The notes: generated from the letters alone by a model not told the origin. Shown: positions 11,288 through 26,870, counted from the first letter of the stretch. The stretch: 64,000 nt of DNA from Daphnia carinata (GCF_022539665.2 NC_081333.1:1-64000), one strand, 5' to 3'. Numbers and translations: made by a program.

Positions 11288-14200
11288 ATGAATTCTATGC
11301 GAGATGTCAACCATATTGCCAAATTTAATGGGCAAAATTTCCCACTATGGAAACTTGGGCTCTGGATCCTACTCCAACAACACGAGCTGGTCAAAGTTGT
11401 AACTGGAGAGGAAACCGTCCCTGTTGAGGTACATTGTAACACAATTACACATTCCAACAGATGATCTTATTGTTTCCAATCGATTTGTAGACAACATCAG
11501 ATGGAACTGTTACTAATGCTGCTGCTATATCAGAATGGCATACCAAAGATACACTTGCCCGTGGATATCTAATATCCACTATTGAGAGCCAACAACAGAG
11601 ATCTCTGATCAATTGTAACACAGCCAACGAGATGTGGGTTCGTCTATCGGCTCAATACCTCAGGAATGCTGTCGAGAATCGTTACGTCCTACAAGCAAGA
11701 TTTTTCGAATACCGCTACAACCCCGACCATGATATTATGGCACACATCACAGAAATAGAAACAATGGCCACTCAACTCACAGACATCGGAGCAGAAATCG
11801 ATAGTATTTCTATTATAACCAAAATAATCTGTACGTTGCCACCCAGCTATCGGAGTTTCATTACGGCTTGGGACAGCGTCCCATTTACAGATAGAACAAT
11901 GGCCTTACTTACATCTCGGCTACTAAAAGAGGAAGAAATGGCCAAACGATGGAGCACCGGTCGTCCGGACGCCCAAGATGCTGCTTTCTTCGCACATCAC
12001 TTCCCATCTCACTCACAAGTTCCCAACTCCTCATATGTAACACGTGATCGTGAACGTGGAAGGCGTGGCAGTTCGGGCAACCGTTCTCATAGCAGACAAC
12101 AACTTTACAGATTCTGCACTTATCGTCGCTGCAACATCGCTGGACACACACTTGAAATTTGTCGAAAAAGAATCAGAGACGAACGAGAAGCATTAAGAAA
12201 CAAGAATAACTTCACTGCTACCCCTGCCGTTACAAACCAAGAAGAAGGAATAGTAAAGCACCACGAACAGCATCTCGAAGATGAGGCGTATCTATCTTCT
12301 TCATGTTTCACTGAACGAAGTGTTAAAGATTGGTTTGCAGATTCAGGATGCACACAGCATATGACCGACCAACGCTCCCTTTTCTGCAATTTCACTCCAA
12401 TCTTATCCGACACGTGGACTGTTAATGGAATTGGCTCTTCCCGTCTGCTTGTACGGGGATATGGAAATATTGAATTCATCGTAACGACTGGTGACACACA
12501 ACGAGTAATCAACATTGCCAAAGTCCTCTATGTACCACGTCTAGGTACCAATCTCATTTCTATTGCTGCAGTTACCGACGTAGGTCTGTCGGTCCACTTT
12601 GTTGAAACCAAAGTAACTTTTGAGAAAAATTTAGCCATCATCATGATGATAGGCGAACGAATCGGGAAGAGCCTCTATCATCTCTCAATAGTTCCAAAGC
12701 TATCAGATAATCAGCCCCTGAAGGAGTCAGCCTGTTTAGCAACTCCGTCACCAAACTCGATCACCATATGGCATCAAAGGCTGGCGCACGTAAGCTACAA
12801 AACTATTTTTAATATGGCAACAAAACAACTGGTCGACGGTCTTCATCTACCGAAAAACACCACCCCTCCAACTCAACCGTGCATAGGATGCATTTCTGGT
12901 AAAATGCAGCGTTCACCATTCCCAGTTGGACGGAGCAGAGCAAATGAAGTTGGACAACTGGTCCATTCCGATGTATGTGGCCCCATGCACATATCCACAC
13001 CGGGAGGGGCAAAGTTTTTTGTGCTGTTCACCGATGACTTCAGCGGGTGGCGAGCCGTTTACTTCCTAAAACAAAAGTCCGAGGTAGCCGAATCTTTCAA
13101 AAGCTTTGTGAGCGTTCTTCGTAGTGAAACAGGACGCCTCGTACACACACTGAGAGTGGATAACGGTGGCGAATTCATGAGTCATTCATTCAAAACCTGG
13201 CTATCAGACAAAGCCATCAGGATGGAATCCTCAGCACCCTATTCACCGGAGCAAAATGGAGTCTCGGAAAGAGCTAACCGCACGATCATGGAAGGTGGGC
13301 GCTCTCTAATTCACGCCAAACATCTACCATTGGAACTGTGGGGAGAAGCCATTGCCTGTACTGTATATGTTCTTAATCGTGTCAGCAATAGTACGTCTTC
13401 AACAACACCTTACCAAGCTTGGCATGGGGAAAAACCTAACATCTCTCATCTACGTATCTTTGGATCGCTTGCCTTTATTCACATTCCAAAAGTAGAAAGA
13501 CGCAAATTAGAATCCAAAAGCTTCCAGTGCTTCTTCGTTGGATACTCACTCACCCAAAAGGCATATCGATTTTGGGATCCAGTCGGTAGAAAAATTAAAA
13601 TAAGTCGGGACGTCATCTTTGATGAAAACTCTAACACTTTATCTCGTTTTTCTCCTCAAATAGAAACTAACAATTTCGATGAGCTTTTTTCAAGACCGGT
13701 CAACCTTACAACACCAGCCCAAGAGAAAATCAACCCTGTCATCATGATACCCCAGGTTTTAGAAGAAACCAAGAACGAAACAGAATCATCATCTATTACC
13801 CCGGAACTCTCAGGCAGTCCAGCAGCTAATCTACAGCACACCTCACACCAAGTGGAAGCCGAGTCCGACCCTTCTTCATCAAGCATAGAGACAATACTTA
13901 CCGAAACCAACACCCACAATGATGTACCCTCATCTATACGCTGCTCCCCATACCCTTTACGAGTGCGTGAGCCAAAACGCCAATGGAAATCTCTGCAGTC
14001 AACTGTCACTCAACGCACAGAAATTTACGAGCCAACTACCTATTCTGATGCGATGGAATGTGATGATGCACTTCAGTGGAAAGTGGCTATCCAAGATGAG
14101 TATGATTCGCTGATACGCAACGGGACATGGTATCTCTCTCCACTCCCACAGAATCGAAAAGCCATAAAATCACGCTGGGTGTTTAAAGTGAAACCGGGCA

Positions 14201-15582
14201 CCGTAGACTCCCCTCCACGTTACAAAGCAAGATTAGTTGCCAAGGGGTTCTCACAACGACCCGGGATCGACTTTGAAGAAACATTCTCGCCAGTTGTAAA
14301 ACATGATACACTTCGAATAATTTTATCTCTTGTCGCCAGTCTTGATTTAGATATGTCGCAGCTTGATGTCAAGACGGCGTTTCTATATGGGGAACTGGAC
14401 GAAGAAATTTATCTTCAACAACCCGAAGGATATATTTCCCCCGGTCAGGAAAACTATGTTTGTCGGCTACAGAAATGCCTGTACGGTCTTAAACAGGCCT
14501 CAAGAATATGGAATCGTCACTTTGATAGATTTTTGAAGAAATTTGGCTTACAATCTAGTAACGCAGACCCATGCCTTTACTCTCGCCGCAACAACAATGA
14601 AATCCTCTTTGTTGTCATCTGGGTTGACGATGGTCTTGTCATCAGCAACAATCGAAATCTGGTAACTGAAATAATTGATTACCTAAGCAAGATTTTTGAA
14701 ATGCGGTGCACTCCCGCTAACTACTTTGTCGGTATGTCCATCAATCGAAGCCGAAAAGACAAAACCTTATTCATTTCACAACCAGATTACATTAAAAAAA
14801 TCCTTAATCGTTTCCACATGACAGACTGCCATCCTAAAAATATTCCAGCACAACCCGGATACCACCTGACTCAAAATGTTGGAGAGGAGTTTCTAAGCAA
14901 CGTGCCATACAGGGAAGCGGTCGGGAGTCTAATTTACCTGGCGATAGTATCTCGCCCAGACATCTCATTTGCTGTTGGCCAAGTGGCACAATTTTCAGAA
15001 AACCCACAACAACATCACTGGGCAGCAGTTCGGAGAATATTTGCATATCTCAAAGGTACACAGGAACATGGAATTCGCTTCGGCCCGACAAACGACCGCT
15101 TAATTGGATACACTGATTCGGATTTCGCTGGGGATACGGCAAGCCGAAGATCAACCACGGCATTTATTTTTCTTCTTAACGGCGGACCAGTAGCATGGAC
15201 TAGCCGTCGCCAATCTTGCGTTGCATTGTCCTCCACGGAATCTGAATTTGTAGCTGCCTGTGAGGCCACGAAGGAAGCAGTCTGGCTCAAACGCCTGATG
15301 GAAGACATATCACCTGGATGGATTGAAACTATCCCCTTAATGTGTGACAATCAGTCAGCCATCCAACTCATCAAAAATCCGGTTTTCCACCAAAGGACCA
15401 AACACATTGATGTAAAATATTACTTCATTCGCGATCGACAAGAAACCGGCGACATTAACATCTCGTATATATCCACAAACGATCAGCTTGCGGATCCCTT
15501 GACTAAGAATCTACCTAATCCCCGTTTTTCGGCACTACGGGAATTAATGGGAATTGTACCTGTCCCACCAAAACTAAACTAA
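11288..15582 (+). CDS. Copia gag-pol polyprotein, apparently with a 62-nt intron in gag
   Basis: Exon 1 is 11288-11428 (47 codons from MNSMRD, containing the copia gag motif FNGQNFPLWKLGLW). Exon 2 is 11491-15582, where the frame continues TTSDGTVTNAAAISEW. The 62 nt between start GT and end TTTGTAG, and removing them joins frames in phase 0 with no residue lost. Domains by position: gag; CCHC-like knuckle at about 12113-12165, spaced C-x4-C-x4-H-x4-C rather than C-x2-C; aspartic protease DSG at 12340; integrase HHCC at 12767-12891 and D,D,E at about 12968, 13157 and 13245-13275; reverse transcriptase (LDVKTAF near 14363; WVDDG, where YVDD is usual, near 14619); RNase H (TDSDFAGD near 15111, SSTESE near 15230). 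Total about 1410 residues, normal for copia. A frameshifted gag instead of an intron is the alternative. Confidence 0.93.
11429..11490 (+). other. Candidate intron inside copia gag
   Basis: 62 nt, GTACAT...TTTGTAG, not a multiple of three, with stops in frame. It sits exactly where the two gag frames must be joined. The length matches host introns in this window (70-90 bp). No length-neutral alternative frame keeps gag open. Confidence 0.65.
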
Positions 15583-15796
15583 TTTCTTTTTTATTATTTT
15601 AGATGGTGGTAGAATCCATATAACAGAAGTACAACTATATATGCTATCACCATCACTGAAGCAGTATCAATTCAATTCAAAGAATCAAGAAGAAGATCTA
15701 CTCACCTCACTATTATTTGCATTATTTCTTTCTTCTCTGTTGTCTTTTTCAACTTTGAGTTTGTGTTCTTGTGTTCTCTTCCATTCTTACATGTCT

Positions 15797-15805
15797 GAGA
15801 GGGAG
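15797..15805 (+). promoter_or_regulatory. Copia polypurine tract
   Basis: gagagggag directly abuts the TG that opens the 3' LTR at 15806. Confidence 0.85.
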
Positions 15806-16158
15806 TGTTAAGAATATCAGCCACGTCACAACGCATCGCCCACCAGATGGCACTGAATGCAATAGAGAAGCTGCCGTTCTCTACACAGCCTTCATGGATG
15901 CTGTTAAACACCTCCCCTGTCTACTTAATCATCGTCTGCTGCGCCGTCATCACGCTCTGTCTGACGGCTGCCCCTTTATCTCTCAAGTGATTTATTTCTC
16001 TAGAACTAACGCTGAGTTCACTTTCTCAATACTCACATGGTAAATATCAAATACTTCATATTGTATGTACATTGATGCAGATATGAGATTGTTAGATATT
16101 TCATGTACCTGTGCAAAGAATACAGAAGCCTCGCTCTCATATCCTTGTGTATCTAACA
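15806..16158 (+). mobile_element. Copia 3' LTR (353 bp)
   Basis: Same as the 5' LTR apart from six extra bases (reading taaatatcaaatacttcat where the 5' copy reads taaatatcatcat). Ends ctaaca, followed by TSD actgt at 16159-16163 and resumption of the satellite. Confidence 0.93.
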
Positions 16159-19100
16159 ACTGTATCACACTATATTCACATTGAATACACGTATATTTGA
16201 TGCTGTTTGAATGTAGATATTAAAACTCACTGTATCACACTATATTCACATTGAATACACGTATATTTGATGCTGTTTGAATGTAGATATTGAAAATCAC
16301 TGTATCACACTATATTCACATTGAATACACGTATATTTGATTCTGTTTGAATGTAGATATTGAAACTCACTGTATCACACTATATTCACATTGAATACAC
16401 GTATATTTGATGCTGTTTGAATGTAGATAATGAAACTGATTCTATAACACTATATTCTCATTGAATACACGTATATTTGATGCTGTTTGAATGTAGATCA
16501 TAAACTGATTCTATAACACTATATTCACATTGAATACACGTATATTTGATGCTGTTTGAATGTAGATCATGAAACTGATTCTATAACACTATATTCACAT
16601 TAAATACACGTATATTTGATGCTGTTTGAATGTAGATATTGAAACTCACTGTATCACACTATATTCACATTGAATACACGTATATTTGATGCTGTTTGAA
16701 TGTAGATATTGAAACTCACTGTATCACACTATATTCACATTGAATACACGTATATTTGATGCTGTTTGAATGTAGATCATGAAACTGATTCTATAACACT
16801 ATATTCACATTAAATACACGTATATTTGATAATGTTTGAATGTAGATATTGAAACTCACTGTATCACACTATATTCACATTGAATACACGTATATTTGAT
16901 GCTGTTTGAATGTAGATATTGAAACTCACTGTATCACACTATATTCACATTGAATACACGTATATTTGATGCTGTTTGAATGTAGATATTGAAACTCACT
17001 GTATCACACTATATTCACTTTGAATACACGTATATTTGATGCTGTTTGAATGTAGATCATGAAATTGATTCTATAACACTATATTCACATTGAATACACG
17101 TATATTTGATGCTGTTTGAATGTAGATCATGAAACTGATTCTATATCACTATATTCACATTGAATACACGTATATTTGATGCTGTTTGAATGTAGATATT
17201 GAAACTCACTGTATCACACTATATTCACATTGAATACACGTATATTTGATGCTGTTTGAATGTAGATAATGAAACTGCTTCTATAACACTATATTCACAT
17301 TGAATACACGTATATTTGATGCTGTTTGAATATAGATCATGAAACTGATTCTATAACACTATATTCACATTGAATACACGTATATTTGATGCTGTTTGAA
17401 TGTAGATCATGAAACTGATTCTATAACACTATATTCACATTGAATACACGTATATTTGATGCTGTTTGAATGTAGATATTGAAACTGATTCTATAACACT
17501 ATATTCACATTGAATACACGTATATTTGATGCTGTTTGAATGTAGATATTGAAACTGATTCTATAACACTATATTCACATTGAATACACGTATATTTGAT
17601 GCTGTTTGAATGTAGATATTGAAACTCACTGTATCACACTATATTCACATTGAATACACGTATATTTGATGCTGTTTGAATGTAGATCATGAAACTGATT
17701 CTATAACACTATATTCACATTGAATACACGTATATTTGATGCTGTTTGAATGTAGATATTGAAACTCACTGTATCACACTATATTCACATTGAATACACG
17801 TATATTTGATGCTGTTTGAATGTAGATATTGAAACTCATTGTATCACACTATATTCACATTGAATACACGTATATTTGATGCTGTTTGAATGTAGATATT
17901 GAAACTGATTGTATCACACTATATTCACATTGAATACACGTATATTTGATGCTGTTTGAATGTAGATATGAAACTGATTCTATAACACTATATTCACATT
18001 GAATACACGTATATTTGATGCTGTTTGAATGTAGATATTGAAACTCATTGTATCACACTATATTCACATTGAATACACGTATATTTGATGCTGTTTGAAT
18101 GTAGATATTGAAACTGATTGTATCACACTATATTCACATTGAATACACGTATATTTGATGCTGTTTGAATGTAGATATTGACTACACTATATTCACTTGA
18201 ATACACGTATATTTGATGCTGTTTGAATGTAGATATTGAAACTGATTCTATAACACTATATTCACATTGAATACACGTATATTTGATGCTGTTTGAATGT
18301 AGATATTGAAACTGATTCTATAACACTATATTCACATTGAATACACGTATATTTGATGCTGTTTGAATGTAGATATTGAAACTGATTCTATAACACTATA
18401 TTCACATTGAATACACGTATATTTGATGCTGTTTGAATGTAGATATTGAAACTGATTCTATAACACTATATTCACATTGAATACACGTATATTTGATGCT
18501 GTTTGAATGTAGATATTGAAACTGATTCTATAACACTATATTCACATTGAATACACGTATATTTGATGCTGTTTGAATGTAGATCATGAAACTGATTCTA
18601 TAACACTATATTCACATTGAATACACGTATATTTGATGCTGTTTGAATGTAGATATTGAAACTGATTGTATAACACTATATTCACATTGAATACACGTAT
18701 ATTTGATGCTGTTTGAATGTAGATATTGAAACTGATTCTATAACACTATATTCACATTGAATACACGTATATTTGATGCTGTTTGAATGTAGATATTGAA
18801 ACTGATTCTATAACACTATATTCACATTGAATACACGTATATTTGATGCTGTTTGAATGTAGATATTGAAACTGATTCTATAACACTATATTCACATTGA
18901 ATACACGTATATTTGATGCTGTTTGAATGTAGATATTGAAACTGATTCTATAACACTATATTCACATTGAATACACGTATATTTGATGCTGTTTGAATGT
19001 AGATATTGAAACTGATTCTATAACACTATATTCACATTGAATACACGTATATTTGATGCTGTTTGAATGTAGATATTGAAACTGATTCTATAACACTATA

Positions 19101-22100
19101 TTCACATTGAATACACGTATATTTGATGCTGTTTGAATGTAGATATTGAAACTGATTCTATATCACACTATATTCACATTGATACACGTATATTTGATGC
19201 TGTTTGAATGTAGATATGAAACTGATTCTATAACACTATATTCACATTGAATACACGTATATTTGATGCTGTTTGAATGTAGATATGAAACTGATTCTAT
19301 AACACTATATTCACATTGAATACACGTATATTTGATGCTGTTTGAATGTAGATATTGAAACTGATTCTATAACACTATATTCACATTGAATACACGTATA
19401 TTTGATGCTGTTTGAATGTAGATATGAAACTGATTCTATAACACTATATTCACATTGAATACACGTATATTTGATGCTGTTTGAATGTAGATATTGAAAC
19501 TGATTCTATAACACTATATTCACATTGAATACACGTATATTTGATGCTGTTTGAATGTAGATATTGAAACTGATTCTATCACACTATATTCACATTGAAT
19601 ACACGTATATTTGATGCTGTTTGAATGTAGATATTGAAACTGATTCTATAACACTATATTCACATTGAATACACGTATTTGATGCTGTTTGAATGTAGAT
19701 ATTGAAACTGATTCTATAACACTATATTCACATTGAATACACGTATATTTGATGCTGTTTGAATGTAGATATGAAACTGATTCTATAACACTATATTCAC
19801 ATTGAATACACGTATATTTGATGCTGTTTGAATGTAGATATGAAACTGATTCTATAACACTATATTCACATTGAATACACGTATATTTGATGCTGTTTGA
19901 ATGTAGATCATGAAACTGATTCTATAACACTATATTCACATTGAATACACGTATATTTGATGCTGTTTGAATGTAGATATTGAAACTGATTCTATAACAC
20001 TATATTCACATTGAATACACGTATATTTGATGCTGTTTGAATGTAGATATGAAACTGATTCTATAACACTATATTCACATTGAATACACGTATATTTGAT
20101 GCTGTTTGAATGTAGATATGAAACTGATTCTATAACACTATATTCACATTGAATACACGTATATTTGATGCTGTTTTGTAGATATTGAAACTGATTCTAT
20201 AACACTATATTCACATTGAATACACGTATATTTGATGCTGTTTGAATGTAGATATGAAACTGATTCTATAACACTATATTCACATTGAATACACGTATAT
20301 TTGATGCTGTTTGAATGTAGATATGAAACTGATTCTATAACACTATATTCACATTGAATACACGTATATTTGATGCTGTTTGAATGTAGATATGAAACTG
20401 ATTCTATAACACTATATTCACATTGAATACACGTATATTTGATGCTGTTTGAATGTAGATATGAAACTGATTCTATAACACTATATTCACATTGAATACA
20501 CGTATATTTGATGCTGTTTGAATGTAGATATGGTAACTTATTGTATCACACTATATTCACAATGAATACACGTATATTTGATGCTGTTTGAATGTAGATC
20601 ATGAAACTGATTCTATAACACTATATTCACATTGAATACACGTATATTTGATGCTGTTTGAATGTAGTTGAATGTAGATATGAAACTGATTCTATAACAC
20701 TATATTCACATTGAATACACGTATATTTGATGCTGTTTGAATGTAGATATGAAACTGATTCTATAACACTATATTCACATTGAATACACGTATATTTGAT
20801 GCTGTTTGAATGTAGATATGAAACTGATTCTATAACACTATATTCACATTGAATACACGTATATTTGATGCTGTTTGAATGTAGATCATGAAACTGATTC
20901 TATAACACTATATTCACATTGAATACACGTATATTTGATGCTGTTTGAATGTAGATATGAAACTGATTCTATAACACTATATTCACATTGAATACACGTA
21001 TATTTGATGCTGTTTGAATGTAGATCATGAAACTGATTCTATAACACTATATTCACATTGAATACACGTATATTTGATGCTGTTTGAATGTAGATATGAA
21101 ACTGATTCTATAACACTATATTCACATTGAATACACGTATATTTGATGCTGTTTGAATGTAGATATGAAACTCATGAAACTGATTCTATAACACTATATT
21201 CACATTGAATACACGTATATTTGATGCTGTTTGAATGTAGATATGGAAACTTATTCTATCACACTATATTCACATTGAATACACGTATATTTGATGCTGT
21301 TTGAATGTAGATCATGAAACTGATTCTATAACACTATATTCACATTGAATACACGTATATTTGATGCTGTTTGAATGTAGATATGAAACTGATTCTATAA
21401 CACTATATTCACATTGAATACACGTATATTTGATGCTGTTTGAATGTAGATATGGTAACTTATTGTATCACACTATATTCACAATGAATACACGTATATT
21501 TGATGCTGTTTGAATGTAGATCATGAAACTGATTCTATAACACTATATTCACATTGAATACACGTATATTTGATGCTGTTTGAATGTAGATATGAAACTG
21601 ATTCTATAACACTATATTCACATTGAATACACGTATATTTGATGCTGTTTGAATGTAGATATGAAACTGATTCTATAACACTATATTCACATTGATTACA
21701 CGTATATTTGATGCTGTTTGAATGTAGATCATGAAACTGATTCTATAACACTATATTCACATTGAATACACGTATATTTGATGCTGTTTGAATGTAGATA
21801 TGAAACTGATTCTATAACACTATATTCACATTGAATACACGTATATTTGATGCTGTTTGAATGTAGATCATTGAAACTGATTCTATAACACTATATTCAC
21901 ATTGAATACACGTATATTTGATGCTGTTTGAATGTAGATATGAAACTTATTGTATAACACTATATTCACATTGAATACACGTATATTTGATGCTGTTTGA
22001 ATGTAGATCATGAAACTGATTCTATAACACTATATTCACATTGAATACACGTATATTTGATGCTGTTTGAATTACACGTATATTTGATGCTGTTTGAATG

Positions 22101-25100
22101 TAGATATGAAACTGATTCTATAACACTATATTCACATTGAATACACGTATATTTGATGCTGTTTGAATGTAGATCATGAAACTGATTCTATAACACTATA
22201 TTCACATTGAATACACGTATATTTGATGCTGTTTGAATGTAGATCATGAAACTGATTCTATAACACTATATTCACATTGAATACACGTATATTTGATGCT
22301 GTTTCAATGTAGATATGGTAAATTATTGTATCACACTATATTCACAATGAATACACGTATATTTGACGCTGTTTGAATGTATTTGATGCTGTTTGAATGT
22401 AGATATGAAACTGATTCTATAACACTATATTCACATTGAATACACGTATATTTGATGCTGTTTGAATGTAGATATGAAACTGATTCTATAACACTATATT
22501 CACATTGAATACACGTATATTTGATGCTGTTTGAATGTAGATATGAAACTGATTCTATAACACTATATTCACATTGAATACACGTATATTTGATGCTGTT
22601 TGAATGTAGATCATGAAACTGATTCTATAACACTATATTCACATTGAATACACGTATATTTGATGCTGTTTGAATGTAGATATGAAACTGATTCTATAAC
22701 ACTATATTCACATTGAATACACGTATATTTGATGCTGTTTGAATGTAGATATGAAACTGATTCTATAACACTATATTCACATTGAATACACGTATATTTG
22801 ATGCTGTTTGAATGTAGATATGAAACTGATTCTATAACACTATATTCACATTGAATACACGTATATTTGATGCTGTTTGAATGTAGATATGAAACTGATT
22901 CTATAACACTATATTCACATTGAATACACGTATATTTGATGCTGTTTGAATGTAGATATGAAACTGATTCTATAACACTATATTCACATTGAATACACGT
23001 ATATTTGATGCTGTTTGAATGTAGATATTGAAACTGATTCTATAACACTATATTCACATTGAATACACGTATATTTGATGCTGTTTGAATGTAGATATGA
23101 AACTGATTCTATAACACTATATTCACATTGAATACACGTATATTTGATGCTGTTTGAATGTAGATCATGAAACTGATTCTATAACACTATATTCACATTG
23201 AATACACGTATATTTGATGCTGTTTGAATGTAGATATGAAACTGATTCTATAACACTATATTCACATTGAATACACGTATATTTGATGCTGTTTGAATGT
23301 AGATATGAAACTGATTCTATAACACTATATTCACATTGAATACACGTATATTTGATGCTGTTTGAATGTAGATATGAAACTGATTCTATAACACTATATT
23401 CACATTGAATACACGTATATTTGATGCTGTTTGAATGTAGATATTGAAACTGATTCTATAACACTATATTCACATTGAATACACGTATATTTGATGCTGT
23501 TTGAATGTAGATCATGAAACTGATTCTATAACACTATATTCACATTGAATACACGTATATTTGATGCTGTTTGAATGTAGATATGAAACTGATTCTATAA
23601 CACTATATTCACATTGAATACACGTATATTTGATGCTGTTTGAATGTAGATATGAAACTGATTCTATAACACTATATTCACATTGAATACACGTATATTT
23701 GATGCTGTTTGAATGTAGATATGAAACTGATTCTATAACACTATATTCACATTGAATACACGTATATTTGATGCTGTTTGAATGTAGATATGAAACTGAT
23801 TCTATAACACTATATTCACATTGAATACACGTATATTTGATGTTTGAATGTACACTATATTCACATTGAATACACGTATATTTGATGCTGTTTGAATGTA
23901 GATCATGAAACTGATTCTATATCACTATATTCACATTGAATACACGTATATTTGATGCTGTTTGAATGTAGATCATGAAACTGATTCTATAACACTATAT
24001 TCACATTGAATACACGTATATTTGATGCTGTTTGAATGTAGATATGAAACTGATTCTATAACACTATATTCACATTGAATACACGTATATTTGATGCTGT
24101 TTGAATGTAGATATTGAAACTGATTGTATCAACACTATATTCACATTGAATACACGTATATTTGATGCTGTTTGAATGTAGATATGAAACTGATTCTATA
24201 ACACTATATTCACATTGAATACACGTATATTTGATGCTGTTTGAATGTAGATATTGAAACTGATTGTATCACACTATATTCACAATGAATCCACGTATAT
24301 TTGATGCTGTTTGAATGTAGATCATGAAACTGATTCTATAACACTATATTCACATTGAATACACGTATATTTGATGCTTACACGTATATTTGATGCTGTT
24401 TGAATGTAGATCATGAAACTGATTCTATAACACTATATTCACATTGAATACACGTATATTTGATGCTGTTTGAATGTAGATATTGAAACTTATTGTATTA
24501 CACTATATTCACAATGAATACACGTATATTTGATGCTGTTTGAATGTAGATATTGAAACTGATTCTATAACACTATATTCACATTGAATACACGTATATT
24601 TGATGCTGTTTGAATGTAGATATGAAACTGATTCTATCACACTATATTCACATTGAATACACGTATATTTGATGCTGTTTGAATGTAGATATTGAAACTT
24701 ATTGTATCACACTATATTCACAATGAATACACTTATATTTGATGTTGTTTGAATGTAGATCATGAAACTGATTCTATAACACTATATTCACATTGAATAC
24801 ACGTATATTTGATGCTGTTTGAATGTAGATATTGAAACTGATTCTATAACACTATATTCACATTGAATACACGTATATTTGATGCTGTTTGAATGTAGAT
24901 CATGAAACTGATTCTATAACACTATATTCACATTGAATACACGTATATTTGATGCTGTTTGAATGTAGATATTGAAACTGATTCTATAACACTATATTCA
25001 CATTGAATACACGTATATTTGATGCTGTTTGAATGTAGATCATGAAACTGATTCTATAACACTATATTCACATTGAATACACGTATATTTGATGCTGTTT

Positions 25101-26870
25101 GAATGTAGATATTGAAACTGATTATAACACTATATTCACATTGAATACACGATATTTGATGCTGTTTGAATGTAGATATTGAAACTGATTCTATAACACT
25201 ATATTCACATTGAATACCGTATATTTGATGCTGTTTGAATGTAGATCATGAAACTGATTCTATAACACTATATTCACATTGAATACACGTATATTTTATG
25301 CTGTTTGAATGTAGATATTGAAACTTATTCCATATCACTATATTCACATTGAATACACGTATATTTGATGCTGTTTGAATGTAGATATTGAAACTGATTC
25401 TATAACACTATATTCACATTGAATACACGTATATTTGATGCTGTTTGAATGTAGATATTGAAACTGATTCTATAACACTATATTCACATTGAATACACGT
25501 ATATTTGATGCTGTTTGAATGTAGATCATGAAACTGATTCTATAACACTATATTCACATTGAATACACGTATATTTGATGCTGTTTGAATGTAGATCATG
25601 AAACTGATTCTATAACACTATATTCACATTGAATACACGTATATTTGATGCTGTTTGAATGTAGATATTGAAACTCATTCTATCACACTATATTCACATT
25701 GAATACACGTATATTTGATGCTGTTGAATGTAGATATTGAAACTGATTCTATAACACTATATTCACATTGAATACACGTATATTTGATGCTGTTTGAATG
25801 TAGATATGAAACTCATTGTATCATACACTATATTCACATTGAATACACGTATATTTGATGCTGTTTGAATGTAGATATGTGAAACACATTCTATAACACT
25901 ATATTCACATTGAATACACGTATATTTGATGCTGTTTGAATGTAGATATTGAAACTCATTCTATCACACTATATTCACATTGAATACACGTATATTTGAT
26001 GCTGTTTGAATGTAGATCATGAAACTGATTCTATAACACTATATTCACATTGAATACACGTATATTTGATGCTGTTTGAATGTAGATATGAAACTGATTC
26101 TATAACACTATATTCACATTGAATACACGTATATTTGATGCTGTTTGAATGTAGATATTGAAACTGATTCTATCACACTATATTCACATTGAATACACGT
26201 ATATTTGATGCTGTTTGAATGTAGATCATGAAACTGATTCTATTACACTATATTCACATTGAATACACGTATATTTGATGCTGTTTGAATGTAGATATTG
26301 AAACTGATTCTATAACACTATATTCACATTGAATACACGTATATTTGATGCTGTTTGAATGTAGATCATGAAACTGATTCTATAACACTATATTCACATT
26401 GAATACACGTATATTTGATGCTGTTTGAATGTAGATATGAAACTGATTGTATCACACTATATTCACAATGAATACACGTATATTTGATGCTGTTTGAATG
26501 TAGATCATGAAACTGATTATATAACACTATATTCACATTGAATACACGTATATTTGATGCTGTTTGAATGTAGATATGAAACTGATTCTATAACACTATA
26601 TTCACATTGAATACACGTATATTTGATGCTGTTTGAATGTAGATATTGAAACTCATTCTATAACACTATATTCACATTGAATACACGTATATTTGATGCT
26701 GTTTGAATGTAGATATTGAAACTGATTCTATCACACTATATTCACATTGAATACACGTATATTTGATACTGTTGGAATGTAGATCATTAAACTGATTCTA
26801 TAACACTATATTCACATTGAATACATGTATATTTGATACTGTTTGAATGTAGATCATGAAATTGATTCTA
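16159..26870 (+). repeat. 70-bp AT-rich satellite, array 2 (about 153 monomers), ends at the assembly gap
   Basis: This continues the array split by the copia element. The monomer mix shifts along it: mixed variants at 16.2-18.2 kb, a long stretch of the 'gatattgaaactgattctataac' type at 18.2-19.2 kb, then 68-69-bp 'gatatgaaactgattc' types dominating 19.2-24 kb, alternating with 'gatcatgaaac' copies, and mixed copies with more indels after 24 kb. Partial-monomer duplications occur (near 20665, 22070, 22375, 23845, 24375), which are footprints of unequal exchange. It stops at 26870 only because of the Ns. Confidence 0.97.

Larger units (their letters stand above)
10903..16158 (+). mobile_element. 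Complete Ty1/copia LTR retrotransposon inserted in the 70-bp satellite
   Basis: A 5.26-kb element with two LTRs (347 and 353 bp), TSD actgt, a copia-type PBS, a PPT, and a gag-pol in which protease, integrase, reverse transcriptase and RNase H follow in copia order (integrase before RT). The two LTRs differ, as far as I can read, by a single 6-bp indel, and the main ORF has no disabling stop, so the insertion is recent and the copy may still be competent. Insertion into the satellite splits one monomer. Confidence 0.95.

Noticed and set aside
4830-26870. CRISPR-like array
   Set aside because: Monomers are contiguous with no unique spacers, and the genome is eukaryotic; this is a satellite.
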